From Volutella citrinella (lineage: Eukaryota; Ascomycota; Sordariomycetes; Hypocreales; Nectriaceae): 64,000 bases of DNA. Below, piece after piece: positions 23,593 to 35,176 of this stretch (positions are counted from its first letter, which is position 1; each line of letters begins with the position of its first letter). The position numbers were made by a program, and so were the translations under genes. The DNA is taken from positions 2,852,001 to 2,916,000 of the forward strand of contig JAWZSP010000003.1 in NCBI GenBank assembly GCA_034401135.1, given 5' to 3'. A model generated the notes under the pieces. It searched no databases. It saw only the letters and a program-made list of their open reading frames with translations, and had not been told where the DNA came from.

Positions 23593-25376
23593 TTGCAGCC
23601 GCGCTACTGTTGTGTGACCGATCCGTGTGCATCCAGTCTTTTGCACGATGCCCAGAGATGCAGTAATGGGCGACGCCATCGTCCCATCAGGTACCAATAG
23701 CCAGCCCGGTCAATATCAGGCGGGCAGGACTCCCTGGAAGCCCGCAGCATGGGCTGCTGGGTTGGTTGAGGTGGAAGGAACTACCTGAGGTACGGCGAAG
23801 CGGAAGGAGGAACGCTGGAGCAGGGAAGGAGCGCCTCGCCGTGTTCGCAGGCTGCTGTTGATCCTTTGGAAATCGCGCCCAGGATCAATAGTAACCAATA
23901 ATTGCGGGACAAATACCAGGGCCGGTGTCGTCCTGCGTGTGTCTGTAATGGGAGGCGCACACCTGCCAAGACGCCGCCCTATGGATGCCGCCGCCCCGCG
24001 CCTTTGTTCTCTCATCAGTCTCACACCAGCCAGCCAACCAAACGCCGCAGCAACCCCTAGGTTGACATAACACAATAAGTAGAGACAACACGGAGTCCCG
24101 GGTCTGAGCCGAGTCTAGAGCACCTGGAGATGATTCTGCAACTCCGCCAAGGTTGAAGGTTCTACCGCCGCTGCTCTCAAGCTTCGACAACCCGATCTGC
24201 CCTCCTCGTCCCAGGCCGCTAGTCCATGACGTTGGGTGGGTGCCCGTCCATGCAGATGCGGCGTCCTTATTGAGGCCTGCATCTCTCGAACAGTCGCCCG
24301 CTGGAGGAGATGCACTGCAACGAAGCAACAGCGCTGCCGCCCCTCCAAGCCCCCTGTCCGCCACCCATTGATGCTCTGGCCAGCGACATTGCTCCTCCTT
24401 TGCAGAAATCGCAAGGTCGCCCACATCTCCCCTCAAGCCTCAATATGTTTTCTTGTTGTTGTCTCCCCCCAGATCCCCTCACCACCATTCCCCCCAGTGC
24501 CCTAGACTTCGTCATAACATGACGCTAAGAAGGGAGTGTCTCGAAATCAACGAGCCGAGCTTCCTCTTTTGGGTCCACACAGGGCGGGTACTGCCTGATC
24601 TGCGGCACCTGGTATCGCGCTACGGGCTTGTGGCTCCCCTACCTACAGATGCCCAGTCGCTCTGTCGCCCTGCGTCCCGGCCAGAGCCTCTCCAGCCTGG
24701 CGTGTGACAGGTCGTTCTCCGTGTCTTGCAGCAGCGGCTCTGTCATTCAATCATTTACTACCCGTGGGAAGCCTCACCGCGCATGTCAACGAGAGCGAGG
24801 GGTAGAAGGAGACTGAGTCGACTCCCAGCTTGATGCATGAGGCAGGCAGGGTAGACTACTATAATAAGCGCCCGCTCTCCCCTCCAGACCATCCTTCACC
24901 ACAAAGGCCCCCTCTGAACCCCACATCTGCTTGTCGCTGACGAACTGCAACGACGGCGATCTATTTTGAGATCAACTTTTCGATCTGTCAACTCGTCCAT
25001 CTCCGCTCGCTCCAAATAGCCCATTCTCACGCTTGCTTTGTTGCCCTCCAATCGCCTCCAACCCCATCTACCCACCTCCACCTTGCCCGCGCTTCTCTGC
25101 ACCAGAGCTGGCGCTGGGCACAGCTTGCGTCGCCAGGCCACAGGCAGGTCTTCGCTACTGGCAGGAACTGTACTGCTCACGTGGCGAACCGTTGAACTAG
25201 GATTATTTGCACTACAAGCTGCCGAGGAATCCCTGCCGTCCCAACGTGGAAACTTGCGGCTCAATAACCAGCATACGATCTCACGAGTCTACTACACCTT
25301 TTGCCCTTGGGTTGACATACGCACTCGGAGTTCCAAACCACTCAAAAAAGAACCCTCCGCATATCGCAGTCTCACA

Positions 25377-25964
25377 ATGGCAACTTCCACTCAGAAAACG
25401 CAGTATCGCCCTTCTGAGGTCTTCACTCCCGAAATGCGTGACCGCCAAGCCCGCGGCAAGAATCCTTACGGCAAAGGAGAGGCCAGCGAAGACAGCGATT
25501 TGAGCGAGGCCGAACGCATGACCCTGGGACAGACGTATGTAACCATTCGTAGACATTCGGGAGCACTCAAGCTGGAGCGCCAAACCGAGACACGGGTTAG
25601 TTGACAGTCGCGGCAGATCTTCATCAGAAACTTTTGCCGACCGGGAACGAAAGGGCGAGGCAATGTCTGTTCTAGATAACCCTGAAGCCCTCATGGCTCA
25701 CGCACAAGCCCAGAGCGATGTAAGCAGCCCCGTACACGCTCCCTCCCATTAGACCTCGTCTTGCTCTGGCCTCATGTACTCTGGACATCTTCGCTGTGGT
25801 ATTAGCTAACACCCTATTAGAGCATCTCCGGCCAACGATTACGATTCATGCGCCAGCTTTGTGGCTATGATGAAAAGTCGCAAGATCTCACTGGGCGTGG
25901 GGGCAGTGGCACGCCTGGCAGCACACGGAAGAACAGGCGGGTGAGCGATCGCGGAGGCCGGTAA
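25377..25964 (+). CDS. Small hydrophilic protein of unknown function
   Basis: Exons are 25377-25534, 25617-25719 and 25821-25964, for 134 residues. Splice sites are GTATGT/CAG and GTAAGC/TAG with a GCTAAC branch site before the last exon, and all phases agree. The protein is hydrophilic and charged: TPEMRDRQARGKNPYGKGE near the start, an acidic EDSDLSEAE, DRERKGEAMSVLDNPEALMAHAQAQSD (positions about 58-86), then a basic C-terminus ending KNRRVSDRGGR. It has no signal peptide, membrane segment or known domain that I recognise. A GTGAGC close to the stop could be a further donor leading to an alternative C-terminus, but no good branch site follows. The consistent intron logic argues for a real gene. 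Confidence 0.65.
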
Positions 25965-26724
25965 ACTCTGCCTCAAACGCCTCTCTTTACCCTAGCATTG
26001 CGTCGATCAAGACGACCACGAGGAGTGTGCGACTCAATCACAGGGGACAAGGCCAGTCTGGTCTGGTCTGTAGGGCTCTGATTTGGTACACAGGTTTCGT
26101 CTACGACATCACGAAGTCACGAATAGTCAAGTTCAAAATTTTCAAGACCAGGCATTGGAGATGTCAGGCTCCTATACTAAATGCCTGGTTTTTAATACAC
26201 GTGAATCATCAATAATCTTGACTGCCTCCTTAACGTTCCTAACTGTGACGGCTAGGGTCTCCGTGTACCGTATCCAATCCGCTGCCTACTAGTAGGCATC
26301 TATATCCAAGGTAGTAGCATCCAAGACGAGAGGGCTGGATGTTGAAATGTACATGTTCACTCCGCTGGGAGAATGATGGCGCGGAGACGACGATGCCAAT
26401 ATGCAAATGTCTGGGAGCCAACTATAACTGTGTCCGAATATGCGCATGCCAAGCCATGAGTACCAAGGACAACCAACGAGCAAAAAAAAGCGTCAATAGG
26501 CATAAAATGTGTGCTCAACCAAAGATTGGAGGATATTAAAGTCGTTCAAATAACCTCCAGGTCGAGCCCTTGAAGCAACGAAACGCCGTGGAGATGCTGT
26601 GCAAATGGGGAAGAAACCAACAAGTCCCCCAAATAAGAAACATGAAACTGCCCATCATGGACCTTCCCTGTCACGCCCATCCATATGAGCCCCTTGTTTT
26701 CGCGAATCACATCTATGCAAGAGT
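25965..26724. other. Convergent intergenic region
   Basis: The 3' ends of the small gene (plus) and the ADAM gene (minus) face each other across 760 bases. Nothing coding or repetitive is seen. Confidence 0.5.
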
Positions 26725-29187
26725 TTAAGCGTACCGCATGCTCCTATGGCGCTCCCATTGCGGCGGCGGTGGGTAGCCGTGCTGCGGTGAGTTGTCCAGG
26801 GGAGCATAGGTGTACGGTGGTGGCGCTTGGCCGCCATTGGGGTTGCCACCGCGTGCGGCAGGCCAAGTGGACATTGGGATGGCATGCTTGGGTGCGCTGC
26901 GGCGCGCCCGACAGCGGCGGATGCAGCTCCAGAAGCAGCTCAGGAGGGCGAGGAGGATGAGCACGCCAATGACAACGCCGACGGGGATGGCGATGTTCTT
27001 GTTGCGCTCCAACCACTCGAGGATGGCCTGGCCTGTTGAACCACCCTGGCAGCGGCCGTTGTTGCAGTAACCGCCACCCGAGCACTTGGTACCGTCGAGG
27101 AAGTTCTGGCGCACCTCGAAACACTGGCCGCCGAGGATGCCGCTGGACTTGCAGGACATGACACAGCCCGAGTAGTCCTCGCACGAGGTGGTGTCGCCGC
27201 CGTCGCTGCCCGTCTGGTTGCCCATCATGGTGCGGCACTGCTGGTTACGCGAAGTGCATGTTCCCGAGGCGCACGTCAGGCCATTGCCGCACGAGGAGCC
27301 GTCCTTCTTGTGGTCGTCGTTGGGACAGGCAGCGCTGTTGCCCGGGCAGCTCTCAGCAGGGTCGCAGTCGCCAGTGCTCGGTCGACAGATGGTGCCGCTG
27401 GAAGCGAACTTGCACTGGGGTGTGCAGCAGTCCTCGTTGGTCGGGTCGCACTGAGCGCCATTCTTGAACTTGCAAGTCTTGGCATCGCAGCAGCTGTTGG
27501 CGCCGCAGCTGGTCTCGCCTCCGCAGTCACAGTCCTCGCCGCTCTCGACAATGCCGTTGCCGCACTGGCTCTCGGCAATAGTATCGACGTTCTTGTTGTC
27601 AGTCAGGCAGTCGTTGCGCACATTGCGCCTGAATGCGGAGCAGATGTTGCCAATACTGCAAGGGGAGAACCGGTTCACGCCATTCGAAGTCGATGGATTC
27701 ATGATGAACTGCCCCTTCGCGTCGCAAGTGCTGCGGCCGAGGGGACAACAGTCTTGCGTGTTTCCAGACGTGGGGCAGCTAGACGAAGTGCAGTCATGAA
27801 CCGCGCCAAACGTATGGCCACTCTCGTGCGCAAACACTTGCCATTCGGCAGTCGTCCTCACCACCACGTTGGCTCCCGCCACCGTCTCGCCAGAGTTGCC
27901 CGAGTTCTGGGAGGATCCCTGGCGACAAGCCTGGCCAAGCCAAGCCAAACCAACAGCAGCGCCACTGTCGCAAGTGGTCAACATGGTCCAGTAGGCATTC
28001 GTGTCCTGGCGAGCACCGCGCCAAGCGGAGAACAGGTTGAGCTGGTCAGCAATAGTGCCTGCGCACTTGCGGTTCCAGGGGGCGGCCTCCGAGGGTGTGC
28101 CGGGGCAGTTCGCATCGTTAATGGTCAAGTTCTTGATACCCAGGGATATGTTGAAGGTGCTCTCGTAAACTTCGGATGCGGCGTTGACCATGCTAATGAC
28201 GCTTTTCCGCAGTGCTTCATCCGAATCAAAGGCAGATCTATAGTTGCAGTCGGTGGCAATGCCGACCAGAGCGACCTTCCTGGTCGTGGGGCAGCCGGCG
28301 GTCGATCCAATTGTGTCAAGCAGGTTCACGCCAGCTCCGTTGCTTCCAGTATTTCCACCATCGATATTCTGGCGGCCAAAGAGAGAGCGAGGGTCCAGGG
28401 AAGACCAGGTGCTGGTGTCCCGGAGTTCGTTTTGGTGAAACTTGTTGTTGAAATCGAGACTGTCAGACTCACAAGTAGAGGCGCCATAGATGCCTCGCTT
28501 GAGCTCGCCGGGGCCGGGAGGAGACAGAAGAATGTCCGAATCCCGCCACACAACCAACACATCCTTGCCATCGCCCTCGTACTTCATGACAGGGTCGTCC
28601 TGGTGTTTGACATCGTGGTAATGCTCGCCAGTTTGAATGTGGTGGTTGTTGCCATCGATACGGAAGGATCCTTCGAAGATGGGCTTCATGCCATCTCGAG
28701 TAACTGTAATACGGGCGGGGCCGGCGTGAGACCAACCGCCGAGCTCCTCGCGGTGAATGAAGGCCTTGCCTCGGTACACGAGGTGCTCGCTTCTATCTAC
28801 AGTTTCGATAGTCCGGACATTGCCGTTGCTGTCCAGCTTGGTTACGGCAAATGATTCGTGGAGGATATCATGATTCGGTTCGAGGTGTAATCGAATCTCT
28901 TCGGCGCCGTTGTGCAGAGTGAAGGTTAGTTCGAATTCCGAGTTTGAGTGCAACCGTTGATTGAAGGTTTTGATGGAGATATCCTCGACAATGGAGGCAT
29001 ACCCCAGGGCGTTCCTCTTTGTGGAGTGGGCTGGGGACATGATCTGTTAGCGGCCGGGGGCTCATATGTAACAAATGCATGTAAAAAGTCACGCCTGGGA
29101 GTCGGATCATGCTAGCATACCGAGCGACGACTCGAAGAACAGAGCGGCACCGGCGAAGGCGGCCGCTATCGACCGAAGTGAAACCAT
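26725..29187 (-). CDS. ADAM family zinc metalloprotease, membrane-anchored
   Basis: Predicted cell-surface metalloprotease with disintegrin module. Exons are 29187-29121 and 29030-26725 (90-base intron, GTATGC/CAG), giving 790 residues. Exon 1 encodes a signal peptide (MVSLRSIAAAFAGAALFF, ending SSLA). A prodomain of about 220 residues ends near RSLFGRQ. The reprolysin domain carries HESGHTFGAVHDC, with His424, Glu425, His428 and His434 as the zinc/catalytic set. A Cys-dense disintegrin-like region (CDCGGETSCGANSCC) and Cys-rich region follow. One membrane helix lies at about 700-722 (IAIPVGVVIGVLILLALLS), then a short Pro-rich cytosolic tail. The order and residues are those of fungal ADAM-type proteases and nothing looks missing. 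Substrates are unknown. Upstream in-frame Met codons were rejected because only Met at 29187 gives a clean signal peptide. Confidence 0.92.
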
Positions 29188-32100
29188 CGGGCCGTGGCTT
29201 TGAGCCAGCGAGGTCCCTGAAGACGGGGCGACGACGGCGACAGTAGTGGCGGAGGAGCTCCTACTGCATACAGGCGAGATTTTGGCAAAGGCGGATGTGT
29301 GAATCCGGGCAAGCAGGCGAGGGCGGTTCGGGATCGGAGGTAAATCTGCCGATGAAGGAAGAGTTGGGAGAGACGCCGAGTGGAATAGACCGGAGGGTGC
29401 GACACAAAAGCGAGTGAATCCGGGGTTGCGTTGCGGGGGGAGAGGTTCGCCGCTGGGGATGAGTATTTGCGTGAAGTGAAGCAAAAGAGGTGGGTGTAAA
29501 TGGCAGAAGAAGAGTGTCGACGGGTGGTTGCGACAATGGCCTGGGCGGACGAGGCGGCAGCCCGCGAGTCTGGGCCATGCTGTAACTAGTGGCGCTGCGG
29601 CAGCGGCAATGCTGGGCGATGGGCGCTGAGCGAGGGGCGAGGGGCGGGGGCTTGGCTTCCATTGCTTGGTCTATTGCTTGGTAGGACCCTGGTTCATGCT
29701 GCCCGGCCACGCCGCACTGTACGGCCGATACATGCAAAGCACCCATTGGCGCCTCAGTCCCACCTGCACGCTGCGAATGATTGCTCCCAGTTGGTCCTGT
29801 GGCCAAACTGTCAGATGGGCCGTGAATGGCCCCAAACTGGGGCCTTGATGGCTGGGCGACCCAGCGGCCGTGTGGCGGCCCTGGTGCTGAGTGGCCCTGC
29901 TAAGTGTGTTGATGGGGGAGGCCGCGTGTGTCGTCGCTGGCAACCACCCAAGCCCGCTCTGTAGCACACACTCAGCCACGCCAAAGGTGGTCTGGGCTGC
30001 CTTCAGCCCGTCCCTGGGTACTCCGAAGCAGCCAGTCGCAGCCAGCCGCAGCGGCGACCCGGCGCTCAGTGGGTGGAGCTAGGCGCGCTTGGCGGCCGCG
30101 TCTTCCGTGACATGTCCCGTCGCAGTTGTGTACTGTGCAGCGTCGACAATTACAATGCCAGGCACATTCGCTGGGCGGCCTGGCCTTGTCCCGACGCTGG
30201 GATTGTATTTTTCTGGGGGCGGGAAGGGCCGCCTTCGAGGATGATCTTTTATGGAAAAAAATTCACGGTTCTATTGGCTTGGCAGGCCAGATTCCATCAC
30301 ATGTGTCCTCTCGGATATCGATTCCATCAGGGAGGTGCTGCCCCCGAGTGCTTGCCTTACTACTCGGTAGGTACCTGCCTTATATTATACTTCCGCCTCC
30401 GCCAGTGATACACCATTCCCTCCCAGGCCTCGGTGGTCGATGGGACTTTGGTTCCATGCTGCGTCAACACCGCATGCTCAAAGCAGCAATGTGGTCATCA
30501 GCAGCGTCAATCACTCTGTCAACTCGCCCATCCCCTGGGAAATACTGCAGCATTTTTTACGCGCATGCCAACGGTCCCCCCGGCGGTATGTGCAAACGAC
30601 GCATGCCCAGCTCTGGGCATCCTTGGCAGCGCCAACTCCCTTGATGTAGTGGTGTAGCACACTGTGCGAGCCCGCCCGGGTCCGTCTTGGCCGAATCCGG
30701 GTCAGCCTCCAGCAATTAGCAGAGCCTGTTGTTCCTGTATTAGCACGGGCACTCCGCAGACAAGAAAGAGGCCTTGTTAAGTGCCGGCCGATTGCAGCAT
30801 TGGGTCCTAAAAAAAGAGTCAGCCATCTGCACTGTTTCAGCACCGTCTCGCAACGCAGGGAGTCGGGAACCGGATCGCTCTCCATCCGTGGCCCTCTCAA
30901 ACAAACGCGGGTGAACCAAACACTGCCTTGGTCCTTGCCAATTAGCGCCCCCTCAGTAGGCAATTCACTGGGGAAGCAGGGAATGCTAGACAGCAGAGGG
31001 TGACATACGCCTGCGAAATACAGTCAGTAAGAAAGTGATGCTGACAGCCTGACATGATCACACAACCCCCACTGTCATCAGCTGCGAGGTCAAACCGAGA
31101 CACAATGGTGCCCGTTCCGGCTACCTTTGCCGTGGATCCGTCTCCCTCGTCCATGGCGCGTTGGCTGCGCACTTGCTCAGCTTACAAACCGGCTTCATCG
31201 ACACCAGGATCGACCAACAACCGTGGCTGGCCCCTGCACGGGTCGCGGTGTGTCCCATCCATATCAGGGCCATCTCCGAATCTCCTTGCTAATGCCGCCA
31301 TCTGTTGCGCTGTCACATAGCAGCAGCCCGGGCGGACATCTTGGAGACTTGGACCGGCGGCCACCCATAGCCCCCGATATTGTCCAGCCTGTGGTCTCCA
31401 CACCACGATGACGACGACTGTTGGCAGCCGGGAACTGCACGGCCGACGTCGTACTGTACATCCCCTGCTCTGTCCTGCTGCACCCACGGCCTGTCAAAAG
31501 AAAAAGTTGCACAAGAAGCCTGGCAAAAGCTAGGACGCGCCTCTTAATATTCCGTCCTCCCTTCCCAACATACCCTCAAGCTGCCCCATATTGCCCTTTT
31601 CCTGTCACTAGCACGCACTGCCCCGTGCTGATTTCCAATTTGGTGTACAAACGCCCAACGGCTGTGGTCCAGAAATAACCCCAAGCGCAAAACGCAAACC
31701 CAAAGAAGCTTAAGCACCAGGCCGCGACCCGTAATCGTAACAGAGTCAGAGCTAAGTGGCAGTGGACACGCGTCATCCCACTCACCGATGCGAATTCTCT
31801 CCACGACCGCTTATTATTCCCTCACCTCAGACATCGTGTATTTTGACAGATGATGGGCGTCTCTTGTGGGAGGCCTCCACCACGTGATATAAAAGACAAG
31901 GTCCGAACTTGATATTGGTTCATGTCTATCACCGAGTGCTTAATTAGAGTACACGTCACTCGGCACGATCCACACGAGCCAGTGCAGCTCCACACAGTCG
32001 TCATGGTCTGGCTTATTTTCCAGTTCAGCCACACGCAGTGCTCAGAGGGCCGTCGTGAACATTCATAGCAGCATAGCACAGATCAGCTCACCGAGTCAGA

Positions 32101-32406
32101 TTTCTGAGAGGTACATGTTGTCTGTCTCGTGTATCCAATCGTTTCGAGCAATAACAACTTATATGTAACTAAATCTCCTTTTGAAGCAAAACGCGATGCA
32201 TATGATAAAAATCTTATAAAAGACGTATATCCCAAGCCTTAAAAACGTCGTCATTTCATAGTTGCATCTACAACCGCAACCCCAAAACACCGCACGGGAG
32301 ACATTCCCGGGTCCTTGCTGACCATCTTTCTGTGTCCCGTTGCTTTATATCCAGTTGGTATATCGACTCCAATGTAGATAAATGCAATCCTGCCATGCGA
32401 GCCCGT
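29188..32406. other. Intergenic region between the ADAM and acetyl-CoA synthetase genes
   Basis: No supported gene in 3.2 kb. The first part is the ADAM promoter; the last part is the 3' flank of the acetyl-CoA synthetase gene and is more AT-rich (about 32090-32300). Short overlapping frames only. An 8-base palindrome AGGTACCT is at 30369-30376. Confidence 0.45.
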
Positions 32407-35176
32407 CTACTTGCGCTTGGACTCGTGAACGTTCTTGATAATCTTCTCAACGACACTGGGATCCGATAGCTGTGGCCATGTTAGTTGATATGACCATGGA
32501 ACAAATACTCGAAGCACGAAAAGCTTACCGTAGTGATATCGCCCAGCTGATCCTCCTCCCCGGCCAGGATCTTCCTCAGCACTCGTCGCATAATCTTGCC
32601 GCTTCGCGTCTTTGGCATATCGGGCACGATATAGACTGCCTTGGGGGCGGCAAAGGGTCCGATGCTCTTTCGCACCTGGACAATAAGCTCCTTTCGCAAG
32701 CCCTCGCTCGACTCAATGGTCTCTTTGAGAGCCACGAAGGCGTTGACAGCCTGGCCTGTCAGCTCATCAGCGACACCAACCACGGCCGCCTCAGCAACAG
32801 CGTGGTGCTCGATGAGAGCAGCCTCAATCTCAGACGTGGACAGACGGTGTCCGCTGACGTTGACCACATCGTCCACTCGTCCACGGATCCAGTAGAATCC
32901 TTCGTGATCACGAGCAGCGCCATCGCCGGTGAACTACATCGTCCTCAGTCAGCCGCTGCTCAGCTCATAGGTTCGTTTTGCAAAAAACTTACGTAGTAAC
33001 CCTTGTACACAGTCAAGTATGTCTCCACGTAACGCTTGTGGGCACCCCATACTGTACGAGCCATGCTGGGCCAGGGCTGCTTAAAGGCAAGAACACCTTC
33101 AACATCATTTCCAGGGATCTCCTCGCCTGAAACGGGGTCAATGATGGCTGGCTCAATACCAAAGAAGGGAAGCGAGGCGCTTCCAGGCTTGGTGGGTGTG
33201 ACGCCGGCCAGGGGCGCAATGACGTGTGATCCGGACTCAGTTTGCCAGTAAGTCTGCACAAGCAATTAGCCAAACGTCTCACATGCTCCAAGGCACAGCT
33301 CGCAAGAGTTTACTCACATCCACGACATGACACCTCTCCTTGCCAATCACCTCAAAGTACCACTTCCAAATTTCAGCCGCAATAGGCTCGCCGACAGAAC
33401 CCAGCACACGAAGGTGCTTCATCTCGCCGCGGACGTGCTCGTCACCGGCGCGCTTCAGGAGCCGGAGAGCTGTAGGGGCGACGTAGAACTGTGTCACTTG
33501 GTGCTTGTCGATAATATCCCAATAGCGAGAGAAGTTGGGGTAAGCAGGAGTGCCCTCAAAGACCACAGTGGTCACACCAAGGAGCAGAGGCGCGTAGACA
33601 ACGTAGGTGTGACCAGTAATCCAACCAACGTCACCGCCGCAGAAGTATCGGTCACCGGGATGGATGTCGAAGACATACTTTCCGGTCATAGCAGCGCCGA
33701 GAAGGTATCCACCGGTGGTGTGCAAGACTCCCTTGGGCTTGCCAGTGGAACCCGAGGTGTAGAGGAGGAACAGGGGGTCCTCGGAAGCCATGGGCTCAGG
33801 AGCGATGTAGCTAGGCCACTTCTCGACCTCCTCGTGCCACCAGTAGTCGCGTCCGGTGGTCCAGGGGACCTCAGAGCCGGTGCGCTTGTAGACAAGGCAG
33901 TGCTCGACACCCGGGCACTGCTTGAGAGCGTCGTCGACAATCTTCTTGGTGCCGATCAACTTTCCGCCACGCTTGCCCTCGTCAGTAGTAATGACAACCT
34001 TGCAGTTGGCATCGACAACACGATCACGCAAAGAATCGGCAGAAAATCCAGCAAAAACAACAGAGTGAACAGCGCCGATACGGACACAGGCCAACAGGGC
34101 GATGATGGCCTCTGGAATCATGGGGAGGTAGATGGCAACAGTATCACCCTTGCGGACTCCCATTTGCTTCAGGACCCAAGCCGTCTTGGAGACCTGGCGG
34201 AGGAGCTCTCCATAGGTGACATTTCGGCCATCGGTGGGCTCGTCAGCCTCGTAGATGATGGCAACTCGGTCAGGGTCGGCGAAGGCGTGGCGATCAACGC
34301 AGTTGTAAGAGGCATTCAGGCGACCCTCGTTGAACCAGGAAACGTCGCCGTTGATGAGGGATCCACTGCGTGTAGTCTCGAAATCACGATCCCATGAGAG
34401 CAGCTCACGGGCCCGGTCAGCCCAGAATTTATCGGGTTGCTCGATAGACTCCTTGTAGAGTCGCTGGTACTCCTCGAGGTCTGCGAGGTGGGTCAGCACA
34501 CAATGTTGAGGCTCATGGTGATTTTCGATGGGACCTACTAGCCAGGTGGGGCTTGCTAGGGTGGTCTGCGGGTAGCGAAGTTAGCATCCAACGCTAGAGG
34601 GAATAGAAACGGTAGGGAAGCTTGGACGGTGCTCGTGCTTGGCGACAGCTCCTAGGCAAAATCGCACGGAGGAGAATATTCATTGCAGAAGCATATCGGG
34701 GCGGGGGGTTTATCCTACTGGCAAGCATCTTCTCCGGGGGGTCTGGTGCATGTTAGCGAGGGCTACCAAATCGGGTCGGTGCTGGGCGAGATCTCACGGT
34801 AGGTATCAACAAGGTGGGCCTCGACCACAACAGGGGCCTTGGCGGGCTCGGGCTGTGCCTGGGTGACAGCCTGCTGCTCAACGGGCTGCACAGGGATGCT
34901 GGCGACTGGAGCTGGCTCAGGGAGCTTCTCGGCGGGTGGCTCAGGAAGCTTCTCAGCGACTGGCTCAGGGATCTTTTCAGCGACTGGCTCGGCAAGCTTT
35001 TCAGCGACTGGCTCAGGGATCTTTTCCGTGGCTGGCTCAGGGATCTTTTCAGGGACCGGCTGGGGGGCGGTCTCGGCGACTACCGGGGCGGCGGTGGGAG
35101 CAGGCACCGGCTCCAGTGCCACGGGGGCAGCAATGGACTCAACGCCCACGATGGGCTGCTGCTGAACCTCGGCCAT
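32407..35176 (-). CDS. facA: Acetyl-CoA synthetase with repeat-bearing N-terminal extension
   Basis: ATP-dependent acetate:CoA ligase (AMP-forming) that makes acetyl-CoA for acetate growth and acetylation. Exons are 35176-34798, 34565-34539, 34480-33318, 33253-32993, 32933-32529 and 32469-32407 (765 residues). Motifs: [11 protein letters not shown] (about 372-382), [47 protein letters not shown], and PKTRSGK whose lysine (about 722) is the regulatory and catalytic acetylation site. The 27-base exon 2 is supported by phase and by the family wording EAHLVDTYH...[13 protein letters not shown]. As I recall, family members are about 670 residues; here exon 1 adds roughly 100, including six 8-residue Pro/Glu/Lys repeats at 43-90. 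The 232-base first intron is long for this window. The catalytic core is certain; the N-terminus is well supported but would benefit from a transcript. Confidence 0.93.
34907..35050 (-). repeat. 24-bp tandem repeat, six units, coding
   Basis: Six in-frame copies encoding variants of EKIPEPVA (I/L, P/A and V/A/T/P vary) in exon 1 of the acetyl-CoA synthetase. The last copy degenerates to EKLPEPAP. The copies are similar at DNA level too (CTTTTCAGCGACTGGCTCAG recurs on the plus strand). Confidence 0.9.

Larger units (their letters stand above)
22659..25376. other. Intergenic region between the Sif2-like gene and a small gene
   Basis: No supported gene in 2.7 kb. It opens with the 3' flank of the Sif2-like gene, including an AC microsatellite, has a GCTT tetranucleotide run at 23573-23592, and ends with a C/T-rich stretch (about 24900-25376) that looks like the promoter and 5' leader of the next gene. 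Open frames are short and overlapping. Confidence 0.45.

Noticed and set aside
23127..23617. Overlapping 130- and 185-codon frames after the Sif2-like gene
   Set aside because: Mutually antisense, no motif, no paired splice sites, and they span a simple-repeat-bearing spacer.
27310..28854. 514-codon open frame on the plus strand inside the ADAM gene
   Set aside because: It is the antisense shadow of a GC-rich real exon; the sense strand encodes a complete catalytic and disintegrin architecture.
33327..34397. 356-codon plus-strand frame inside acetyl-CoA synthetase
   Set aside because: Antisense shadow of exon 3, whose sense product has all synthetase motifs.
34763..35176. Repeat-bearing first exon as a separate 137-residue protein
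   Set aside because: Its end EAHLVDTY is the family N-terminal wording of acetyl-CoA synthetase and the GTGAGA donor joins in phase to the rest of that enzyme.
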